14,999 bases of DNA from Chrysochromulina parva (lineage: Eukaryota; Haptophyta; Prymnesiales; Chrysochromulinaceae): assembly GCA_002887195.1 (NCBI GenBank), contig PJAB01001367.1, forward strand, positions 1 through 14,999, written 5' to 3'. Position numbers and translations under genes: made by a program. Positions 1 through 9,700 of the stretch are shown here, piece after piece (the stretch's first letter is position 1; every line of letters begins with the position of its first letter). The notes under the pieces were generated by a model, which saw nothing but the letters and a program-made list of their open reading frames with translations, had not been told where the DNA came from and ran no database searches.

Positions 1-2
1 GC

Positions 3-212
3 GAAATGGAGCAGGCGGCGGATGCGCTGCGGACCCTCGCGGTCAACGACGAGAACAAGGTCTTGATCGCGCAGGCGGGCGCCATTTCGCCGCTCGTGAC
101 GCTGGTGCAGAGCGGCACGGCTGGCCAAAAGGAGTACGCGGCGGCTGCGCTGCGGAACCTTGCGATCAACAACGCCGAGAATGAGTTCTTGATCGCGCAG
201 GCGGGTGGCTAA
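3..212 (+). CDS. Armadillo-repeat protein, C-terminal fragment (5' end outside window)
   Basis: The open frame enters from the left edge and ends at the TAA at 210-212, leaving about 69 residues. It holds roughly two Armadillo repeats, recognisable from the helix pattern EQAADALRTLAVNDENK, the segment IAQAGAISPLVTLV and then AAAALRNLAINNAENE. ARM arrays form a right-handed superhelix that binds protein partners; no specific role can be read from two repeats. The end is abrupt: the frame stops just after a third IAQAG, where another repeat would normally begin. The GGGTGGCTAAC at the end could therefore be a splice donor rather than the true terminus, but I found no ARM-like reading downstream to 960. 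The gene is convergent with the large minus-strand gene. Confidence 0.75.
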   Translation, partial: EMEQAADALRTLAVNDENKVLIAQAGAISPLVTLVQSGTAGQKEYAAAALRNLAINNAENEFLIAQAGG

Positions 213-657
213 CCCCCAAGCCACCTTGCCATGGGCGACCGCTGGTCGGTCGTGCCTCCGCCGCCGCGCACGTCCGTCGGCATGTGGGCGCGGCGGCTCT
301 TCGCGCCGCTCGAGCAGCACGCGCCTGGGTGACTGTGACGGTGCTCGCATGCGGTGCTCGGACCTCGGTGCACGGCAGGCAGGTTAGCACCGGCCCACGC
401 GCGCGCAGGCCGCAGAGCACGCAGCAGTGCTCACCACGGAGGAGGAAGGTTACAGGGTTACGAATTTTACCGTCCGCGTGTTCGCCCTCAGTGGGAACGG
501 GAGCCCTTGGCTCCAGGGACCCTTGCATGCCGCTTAGGGGGTCCAGTGAGTAGAGCTGACCCCTCGAGAGCGGGCTGAAGTCCGAAAGAGGTTCTACGTT
601 CTTAGATGTCACCACCGGACAAACACTGTAGCATGCACTGTAGGGGGTCTCCGACTC

Positions 658-678
658 GCGCGCGGAGGCTCCGCGCGC
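658..678. other. GC-rich inverted repeat (9-bp perfect stem, 3-nt loop)
   Basis: GCGCGCGGA at 658-666 is perfectly complementary to TCCGCGCGC at 670-678. It lies between two convergent genes, so it could affect 3' end formation, but no function is shown. Confidence 0.4.
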
Positions 679-944
679 CCTTTGCCTTTCACCGGGACGG
701 CATTTGACGTAACTCTAGGTCTCTACGTGCATCTGCATGCGACCGGGACGTCCCGGACCCGGTTTACCGACTCGCACTCAGCCTCACGTTACACCGACGT
801 TACAGCGCGTACCCCTGCGGGCGGAAGAGTCTAAGGGACGATGGAAATAGATGTGACGATATGAAATAGAACATGTCAACTGTCAACTGTCAACGCAAGA
901 CTTTGTGGTGGCCAAGGGTCGACCGTCGGCCGTCAACGTCTCTG

Positions 945-950
945 TTTATT
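945..950 (-). promoter_or_regulatory. Possible polyadenylation signal AATAAA
   Basis: The minus strand reads AATAAA about 11 nt beyond the TAA stop of the lectin gene. The hexamer matches the canonical eukaryotic signal. Its closeness to the stop would imply a very short 3' UTR, and many algae do not use this hexamer strictly. Confidence 0.3.
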
Positions 951-960
951 TGAAGCCATA

Positions 961-2219
961 TTAGGACGCCGTCTCCATAAAGAAGGTGGCTAGCTGCCAG
1001 TCGAGCACCTCGACCGCGACCTCGTCCTCGACCCGCGCCGTCGTGGGCGATTCCGAGGGCGCTCCGGCGGCGCTGCTCGCCACGGCGCCGCTCGCCACGG
1101 CGCTGCTCGCCACGGCGCTGCTCGCCGCTGTGAAGCCTGCGAAGCCGCGCCCCGTTTCGTCAAGCGCGTGGCCTTGCAGGTCCAGCGCCGTCGTGAGCAC
1201 GGGCTTCTCGAGGTCATCGACGAAGGCGGCGAGGCTGCCGCCGCCGGGCCGTGAGTACGTGAGGCGCACGCGGTGCGGCCGGCCGTCATCGACGCGCCGA
1301 GGCCAGGGGAAGTAGCCCGCGAGTAACGGCACTGCAAAGTCCTCATCGGTGCCTGATGAGGGAAGCATTCAGTGTGTGTTGATCAGGAGCTCAGAGTCGC
1401 GCAGTGTCGCCCAGAGGCAATCCACGGCAATCAGCGTACGTATGGTTGTCAAATATGGTGGCAATCAATGACAATCAATGACAAACGTAGCGATCATTAG
1501 CAATCAGTAGCAGTCCAAGGTACTCCATGGCAAGTTAAGACAATCAACGTACGTATGACTTCCAAATGGTCGGCGTGGAGAGCGACCGCGACAGCGCGGC
1601 CCACGCGTTCGGAGCATTCCACAGCCGCGTCCGGGCTCGCACGAAACCCAAAGCCGCCGCCCGCACAGCCCACCTGTGGGGAAAGGGGGCGAGGCGCCGT
1701 GATGAGCACTTGCATGCACGAAACCCAAAGCCGCCGCCCGCACAGCCCACCGCAAACGGCCCTCGAACGTCGGCATGCACCACGAACGCGAGCCCGCCGC
1801 CGAAGTTGGGTGCGTGCCGATCGGTGCGTGCACTCGGCTGCAGCCAAGGGGACGGAAAGCTCGTGTCAGTGCCAATCAATGTCAATCGATGTCAATCGAT
1901 GGCAATTAATGACAATCAATGTAAATCGAGGGCAATCAATTGCAATCGATGGCAATCAATGGCAATCAATGTGATCAATGGCCATCACCTGCAGCCATTG
2001 GAACGTAAAGCTCGTGTCGAAGCCCGCGCGAAGGGGGAGGGGCGCGCTGTACCTGTGGGGAGAGGGGTTGGGGCGCCGTGATGAGCAAATCGAAGCCTGC
2101 GCGAAGGGGGAGGGGCGCGCTGTACCAAGCGGTCCCGACCGAGCCAGCGCCGCTCGTCAACCGTAGCCAGCTCGAGGGAAGGGGAAGGGTAGGTAGGCTG
2201 CTGCTGTCGCTGCTGCTGC

Positions 2220-2253
<34 letters not shown>

Positions 2254-5200
2254 GCTGCTGCTGCTGCTGCTGCCTTCGCCGCCGCTGCTGCCGCTGCTGC
2301 CGCTGCTGCCGCTGCTGCCTTCACCGCCGCTGCCGCTTCCAGTCGCAGCGGCGCTGGGCGCCGTCGTGGGCGCCCCCGCGTGCACTGAGGGCGCTCGCCT
2401 CTGGAGTATGGTCGCTCCCCAATGCAACTCGAGCCCGCATGCTCGGATGAAGCGGACCACATCCACCACAGGTGGCGCCGGGGGCGCTGGGCATGAGGGC
2501 GGCGACGTGTCCACCTCAGTCACGTTCCCTGGACCGTCGACGTCCTCGTCCTCCATATCTCCCCCAATCTCCTCCATATCTCCCCCAATCTCCTCCATAT
2601 CTCCCCCAATCTCGCCGCCGGAGCTCCCGATCTCGTCCTCGAGCTCATCGCAATAGGGAAGTCCGAGCGGATTCTCCGCCGTGCCTGAGGGGGCAATCAA
2701 GTGGCAATCAAGTGGCAATCAAGTGGCAATCAAGTGGCCATCAAGTGGCAATCAAGAGGCCATCAAGTGGCAATCAAGAGGCCATCAAGAGGCCATCAAG
2801 AGGCCATCAAGAGGCCATCAAGAGGTCATCGAGAGGTCATCAAGGAGGTCATCAAGAGGTCATCAAGAGGTCATCAAGAGGTCATCAGCGCGTACCATTG
2901 GGTGCCCACCCAGGTGGCAATGGGGGCGGCACGGCGGGTGGAAACGTGATGTTCGTCGTGTTCACCACCCCAGTCACGTTCACATTCACAGTCATCTCCG
3001 TCGCCAAGCTCACATTCGTCCCGTTGCCTAATATGGAGTTGGTCGACGGCGGCGTGCTCACGTCTGTCTGATTGGATGGGCGTGCGATGCACCTGTGGGA
3101 ACAGGGTGCAAGGCGCCGTGATGAGCACTTGCATGCATCTGATTGGAAGGGCGGGCGATGCACCTGGGGCTGCCTGGAGTGCCCACGACGGCGCCCTCGG
3201 TCAGGTGGAGGGCGGCCGTGGTATTGGTCGTGTTGTTCTGCGGCGCCCACGGCGGCGCCCGCAGCTCAAAGAAGGCGGGCTCGCCATCGCATCCGCATCC
3301 GAAGCCATCCGCGTAATCAAGCGCCATCGAGACTGCCACTGTGAACGGATTGTGCTGTGAAGGCGGCGGGAGGGTGGTGTAGATCGTGTTGTCGCGCTGG
3401 TCGTCGCGAGAGTAGCGCAGGAGGCGCGGCCCATGCACCTGTGGGGAAAGGGGGCGGAGCGCCGTGATGAGCACTTGCATGCATCGATCACCTCGTGAGT
3501 GTAGGAGCGTAAGAGGCGCGGCTCGTGCACCAGCAGGCCAAGTACCGTCAGAGGCTATCGGAGGCAATCATATGCAATCATATGCAATCAAGGGCAATCA
3601 TATGCAATCATATGCAATCATATGCAATCATATGCAATCATATGCAATCATATGCAATCATATGCAATCTTATGCAATCTTATGCAATCAGAGGCCATTC
3701 GAGGCCATTCGAGGCGCACCAGCAAGTCGAGTACCAACTCCTGCGGCGCCTGGCATTCACGCCGCGGCCGCTGTGCATTCACAGCCGAGGAGGGTGAGAC
3801 GCTGTCGGCGGAGGCGGCGGAGGCGACGAGGGCGGCCTGCATGGCCGCGACCTCGTCCGCGTCCTCGTCCTCGTCATTAGGCCTGTAGTCGTCCTCCTCG
3901 CCCCCGCCCCCGTCCCCGCCCCCGCCCCCGCCCCCGCCCCCATCGGCCGTCTCGAGCGCCGTCCTGAGCGTCGGCTGATCGAGACCACTCACCGCGCTCG
4001 GCGCCCAGGGAGATCGTGACGAGATCCGCCGCGCCGCCGCCGTCTCGGGCACCTCGACCGGCACCGCGCGCGCGATCTCGTACCGCCAGATCGCATCTCC
4101 CGAGGTCGAGATCACATCGGAGGCGCCGGGCGCGGCCGAGGTTGCGATCTCGCCATGCGTCGCACGGCTGATGACGGGTGATTGCGTGCCTCCGCCGCTG
4201 ATGACGGGTGATTGCGTGCCTCCGCCGCTGATGACGGGTGATTGCGTGCCTCCGGCTGGGCTGCGAACGTCCAACACGGCGCTCGGGCTGTGGAACGTAA
4301 CGACCGACCTCGTACCTGATGAGGGACGTCATCACATCATCAGCGGCGCAATCACAGCTCTCAGCGGCGCTCATCAGCGGGATCACTCTCCATGGCGCAA
4401 TCAGTGGCCGCAATCAGGGCCGCAATCAGTGGCCGCAATCGGTGGCCGCAATCAGTGGCCGCAATCAGTGGCCGCAATCGGTGGCCACGCCGCTGCGCCG
4501 TCAACGAAGCGCCGTCCCGAGCGCGTACCCGGCGGCAGCGGCAGCGTCAGCCGATAATGAAGCGTCTCCGCCGGCCGAACAGTCCCCGTATAGATGGAGG
4601 GCGCCGTCCCGAGCGCGCTCATGTTCAACGGCAACTGCTCTCGCCAGTAGCCGCGGCAGGTAGAGGAGAGCGAGCGGCTCAGGCAACCTAATTAGGGAGG
4701 CAATTAGGGAGGCAATCAGCATGCAATCAGCATGCAATGAGAGGAGAGCGAGCGGCTCAAGCAACCTTGAGGCCCTCCCTCACCAAGCAAGTGTGAACTT
4801 GCGCCTGCGCCGCCGCTGCCGCCGCTGCCGCCGCCGCCGCCGCTGCCTCCTCCTCCTCCGCCGTCGCCGCCGCCGACGCCGCCGCCGACGCCGCCGCCAT
4901 CGGCCGCGCGGTTGGCCACCCAGTCGCCTTCCTCCTCTTCCAAATCGGGAATACCCGGTGGAAGCAAGACGCTCAACGGCTCGCAGTAGCCGCATGCCGG
5001 GTCGAGAACACAGGTGTCGCGTGTGGAATAGCTCAGCTCGCATGCATACGTGTACTCGAGCGCCTGCGATCGCGTGCGCGGCGCCAGTCATGAGTCAATC
5101 AGAGCCAATCAGAGCCAATCAGAGCCAATCAGATCCAATTAGAGCCAATCAGAGGCAATCCCCTATCCGACGTCATCAACGGCAATCAAGATGCTCACGC

Positions 5201-6759
5201 GGTGTGAAGCTCACCTGGTCGCGCGGTGTGAAGCTCTGGCCGTTGAGAGAGAGGCGTACCGCGACGGCGCCCGCCCGGCGCGGCGGCGTCGGGCAGACGA
5301 CGGTGGCGCGCCCACGATGGCGCGCTGCCACGATGGCGTCCCCAATCATGCAGAGGGTCTCACCTGATGAGGGAGGCAATCCCAGGCAATCACAGGCACT
5401 CAGGGGGGCTCACGAGAACATCACGTCGGCGTCATCAAGCGTCATCAAGCGTCATCAAGCGTCATCAGGCGTCATCAGGCGTCATCAGGCAGAGGGCCTC
5501 ACTCAGGCTTCCAAACGCCTCAAGACCGAGTACAACGATGGTGATGAGCTGTGCCCCGGCTGCGGACCCCCGCGACGGCTGCAGTTGCACGAGCGTTGGG
5601 TGTGGATAGTACCTGATGAGGGAGGCCATCAGCGCTCATCAGTACCCATCAGCTCTCATCAGCGGTCATCAGCGGTCATCAGAGGTCATCAGTGGTCATC
5701 AGCGGTCATCAGTGGTCATCAGCAGCACTTCGAGGTCATCCGCGTACTGATAGAAGGGCATCTCCCGAGGACCCGCGTGCGCCCCGGGAGCGAACTCGAT
5801 GCCGTTGAGTGAGAGTCGGAGGGCGACGCTTGACGGCAAGAGACCGACAGCGGGGGGAGCGACGCAGAGAACGAGGGTGGCGCTCGAGCGAGTCGCTTGA
5901 ACGGTGCCGTTGAGCGCATGGCTGCAGATCGAGAGGAGATCATCAGCGGTCATCAGAGGTCATCAGAGGTCACCAGAGGTCATCAGAGGTCATCAGAGGT
6001 CATCAGACGCCATCAGACGCCATCAGTGGTCATCAGTGTAGAGCTTACGGGTAGCCCTCGAACGCATGGCCTTCAAACGGTCCGAACTTGCACAGGGAGG
6101 CCGACGGCGTGGTGCGCGCAAAACCCTCGAAGCCGTCGCCGCGCAGGTAGAGGCGCGTCCCCCCGTGCACGGGCCCCCCGGCGGGTAGGACAGAGGAGAG
6201 TGTGAACGGGCGGGCAAGTGTGAAGAGGAGTGGGTGTCGTCGCCCCCCTACCCAGTCGGCGTAGTCGGCGCCAAACGGAGCGGAGATGGAGATCTCGATC
6301 GGCACGCGCCCAGGAGAACGCGCGCCCCAAGCGGGCGACGCGCATGCAAACGCGCCGTCGTCGAGCGCCGTGCCGGGCACGCGCACGCCCGTCGGTCCGC
6401 CGAAGCGGCACTGACCGCCCAATACGGCGCTGCCCGCGACGGCGCGCACCTCGCGAAGAATATCGAAGCCCCTGCCTAATATGGTCAAGGGGACGCCCCC
6501 GTTCAGGAAGGCGCCGGTCGGCGAAACGGTCGAGAGCGCTGGCAGCGGGAAGATGGCGAATGCATCGGCGCTGCTCGCATTGAGTTTCGTCAACGACTCG
6601 GCGGCGAGACGGGCGGCGGCGAGGCGAAGCAGCTGCTGCGCGTCTGTCTCCGGTGGCTCCGGTGGCGACGGCGGCACAGCGGGTGGCGGCACGCGGGGGG
6701 GAGTGGTCGTCGTCGTCTCGGTCGAATTACCGTCGTCATCAGGCGACGGCGACGGCTCG

Positions 6760-6791
<32 letters not shown>

Positions 6792-9700
6792 GCGCAATTG
6801 CCAGGGCAGCGTCGGTGCGATCTCACCGGTAGCTCGAGTTTCGTCAACACCGTTGATGGTAACCCCAATCCGTACGTAGAGCAGCCCGCCGCCACCGCCG
6901 TCTCCGCCGCCACCAGCGACGCCGTCGTGGGCTGACGCGCCGTCGTGGGCTGACGCGCCGTCGTGGGCGTGCGCGCCGTCGTGGGCGGCGCCATGGCTGT
7001 CGCTCGTGCCATTCGCCCACGACGGCGGCACGAGCCCGTACACGTCCCGCGGCGAGTGGCATCGCAACTGCGTATCGCTCAGCCGCGTGGCGCTCGTCTG
7101 ACGAAACTTGTCCCCACGCGCCGCGGTGAAGATGCACCGAGGGGTTGCATGCGGCAGGCCGGAGAAGCCGACGCCTTGCACTAGGAGGAGCGTGCGGCTC
7201 GTGCCGGCGGGCGGCGTGACTGAATGGACTTGGAGGCTTGGGTAGATGGCGATCCGCACCTGCACTCAGAGGCGATCAGACCCCATCAGAGGCCATCAGA
7301 GGCACACCGAGGCACTCAGAGGTCATCAGGGGCCATTAGAGGCCATCAGAGGCCATCAGAGGCTCTCAGAGGCCATCAGAGGCACTCAGAGGTCATCAGA
7401 GGCCATCAGAGGCGCACCGGCGAGATCGGGTCGAGATAGTCTTCTCCATTAAGGGCGAGCTGCACGCGCACGGCGCTCGCATTCTGTGGGAGACTGTCCG
7501 TAGTGAGCAGACAGATGATCGTATCGGTGTAACCGCTGCCCAGCCGGTCCGCCGCCGCGCCCGAGACGGCGCCCGACTCGTTACCGCCGCTCGGGTCGGC
7601 GCCCGTCTCGTCGTAACCACCGCCGCTCAGGTCGGCGCCCATGCCGCCGCCCATCCCCCCACGGTACTTCGACCCCACAGCCGATTCCATAGCCGACCCC
7701 ACAGGCGTTTCCACAGCCCCCGCGCTCGCCGCCAAGGCCGCCGCGGCTGCCCGAAAGACCACCGCCGCCCTCGAGCGGCACCGTGCGAGCGTGCTGTGCC
7801 GAAGTCGGGCTTCGTCATACTCCTCGCACGCCCGCGACGGCGCGTCGACGGGTAGGAATCGGCACGCGGCCAGGCTGGCCGCGCCCCCTTCGCCCACGCC
7901 GGCGCCGCCCACGCCGGCGCCGCCCACGACGGCGCCGCCCACGGAGCCGAAGGAACTGAAGCCCTCCCCGCTTAACGTGATCACAGTTCGACCGGAGGCG
8001 GGAGCGCCCAACGGCCAGACGCTGTGAACAGCCTGCCGGTAGGCGTGGTAGCGGAGCGACGCGCTGTCGTGGGCGCGGATCGCGCTGTTGAACTCGCGAT
8101 CGCGCGCGTTCACGCCGCCGACGTGGGCGTTCACACCGCTCGCTGGTGTGAAGTCGCGCCCGTTGAGCGAGATTGCGAACCTCGCGTGCGCCATCGGCTG
8201 CGGCGGCGTGGTGCAGTTGAGCGCGCCGTCGTGGGCGATCGAGTTCACGCGCACATGAAGGCGGCCGAAGGCGCACCTGCACTCAAGGGGAAGGCAATGT
8301 GGCAATTAGGGGTCATCAAGGGGCTCACCATGAGGCAATTAAAGGTCAAGGGGATCTGCACTCAAGGGGTGACCGTCAGGCAATTAGAGGTCATAAAGGA
8401 GGTCATCAAGGGGGCGACCAAGGGGCCATCAAGGGTGGGGTCATCAGAGGACGCACCTCGCGATGGAGGCATTGAGGCGCATCCCATCCAGCCGTCGGCC
8501 GAGCGCCGTGACGGCAAACCCCCCCCGGACGGGACCTCCCGAGGGCGAGATTGAGGAGAGTGCTGGCTCGCGATAGTAAAGGAACTCGCGGCAGGTGCCG
8601 AAGAAGCAGGGAGCGTCGATCGAGGGCGGCGGTGGAGGCGAGGATGGGGGGGGCATGCCGGGGGGCGGGGGGGACGAAGTATTCGTCCCGTTGGTCAAGT
8701 TCAGCAGGAGCGCCGTGTCGGTGGCGTTGGCGCCGTTGGCGACGAGGGTTCCGTCGATTTCGTCAGAGAGGTCGAGGGTGCTCTCGTTCAGCGGCGGCGG
8801 GAGGCGCTCGCCGTACGAGTTGGTACGAATCTGGCGAGCGAGATGGAGCGAGATGCATGTTCATCGAGCGCATGTCAGGTCATTGAATCGGGTAATTGCA
8901 TCAGGTACTTGCAATCATGTAATCACCTGACCATCGAGTGCGATGCGCAGCGTGAGGAGATGTAATCACGTAATTGCAATCATGTAATCACCTGACCATC
9001 GAGTGCGATGCGCAGCGTGAGGAGATGCAATCATGTAATTGCAATCATGTAATCACCTGACCATCGAGTGCGATGCGCAGCGTGAGGAGAGAGCCGGCGC
9101 AGTGGGCGGGCGCATGGGCGTCCTCGACGGTTACAGGGAGTGGCGGTGGAGGCGCCGAAACGGTGATGATCTCGATGACGCTGTAATTAGTCGCGTTCGT
9201 CATGTTGAAGGCCTGATGAGGGATGCGATCAGAGGTCATATGAGGCCATGAGAAGCAGCGTCCAGGGACACTCAGTGGCAATCAGTGGCAATCAGTGGCA
9301 ATCAGAGGTCATCAGAGGTCATATGAGGCCATGAGAAGCAGCGTCCAGGGACACTCAGTGGCAATCAGTGGTCATCAGTGGCAATCAGAGGTCATCAGAG
9401 GTCATATGAGGCCATGAGAAGCAGCGTCCAGGGACACTCAGTGGCAATCAGTGGTCATCAGCGGCTCTCGGTGGCAATCAGCGGCAATCAGCGCACACAC
9501 TCAGTGGCAATCAGTGGTCATCAGCGGCTCTCGGTGGCAATCAGCGGCGATCAGCGCACACACCGTGGTATTGGTCGCGTTGGTCATATTAAGCCCGAGC
9601 GTCGTATTGGTCATATTGATCGGCGGCGGGTAGGGTGGCATTGAGGGGGGTAACGGCGGCGCCGAGGGGGGCAGTGAGGGCGGCGGCGCCGAGGGCGGCG

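Larger units (their letters stand above)
213..960. other. Intergenic region between convergent genes
   Basis: No frame here has a recognisable domain, splice-site pattern or codon bias, and the class A and B intron repeats seen to the right are absent. Visible items are a GC-rich hairpin at 658-678, a TGTCAAC triplet repeat around 873-892, and a possible poly(A) signal for the minus-strand gene at 945-950. It probably holds both 3' untranslated regions. An extra ARM exon is possible but unsupported. Confidence 0.6.
961..2460 (-). other. L-type (legume-like) lectin domain, C-terminal (exons 28-32)
   Basis: Spliced reading: VVRFIRACGLELHWGATILQ, a long Ser/Gly insert, LRLTSGAGSVGTAWYSAPL, FDTSFTFQWLQ, FGGGLAFVVHADVRGPFAVG, GGGFGF, RAVAVALHADHLEV, DGRPHRVRLTYSRPGGGSL, AAFVDDLEKPVLTTALDL, GRGFAGFTAASS and VEVLDWQLATF. 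This is the strand order of L-type lectins (LRLT, FxTxFxF, GGGLAFV, the GFTA turn and a closing W strand), which bind sugars in a concanavalin-like jelly roll. Usual length is about 230 residues; here a poly-Ser insert from CTG repeats (about 2195-2340) lengthens it. Introns 28-31 cut it, two of them class A. The stop follows the last strand within about 10 residues, so the lectin is the true C terminus. Confidence 0.75.
3720..4985 (-). other. Acidic and Gly-rich linkers with a possible beta-sandwich (exons 23-25)
   Basis: Exon 23 continues with an acidic patch (LEEEEGDWVANRA) and Gly-rich repeats. Exon 24 gives RGYWREQLPLNMSALGTAPS and TVRPAETLHYRLTLPLPPG, and exon 25 continues TRSVVTFHSPSAVLDV; the order resembles secreted beta-sandwich domains but I cannot name one. 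Exon 25 then carries three tandem 10-residue repeats (GGTQSPVISG), a poly-Gly run and an Asp/Glu-rich segment (EEDDYRPNDEDEDADE). Confidence 0.55.

Noticed and set aside
213..960. Further ARM exons or a small gene
   Set aside because: No frame shows ARM helix patterns, and the open frames are Arg/Ala/Pro-rich shadows of GC-rich DNA.
2078..2656. Plus-strand frame with a long poly-Leu stretch that looks like a signal or membrane segment
   Set aside because: The Leu run is the reverse side of a CTG repeat that codes for poly-Ser in exon 28.
3553..3695. Regular short repeats resembling a CRISPR array
   Set aside because: Units are about 10 bp with no spacers, lie inside an intron of a eukaryotic-type gene, and no cas-like gene is near.
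4721..5812. Plus-strand 363-codon open frame
   Set aside because: It runs antisense across exons and introns of the minus-strand gene, is mostly Arg/Ser/Gln from repeat translation, and has no domain.
6470..6485. CCATATTAGG on the minus strand resembling the class B acceptor
   Set aside because: The frame reads straight through as LTILGRGF, a conserved TIG strand, so no intron is needed. The same holds at about 3030 (SILGNG).
7246..7452. Plus-strand frames rich in RGHQRPSEA-type repeats
   Set aside because: They are translations of the CCATCAGAGG intron minisatellite; similar frames occur over nearly every class B intron.
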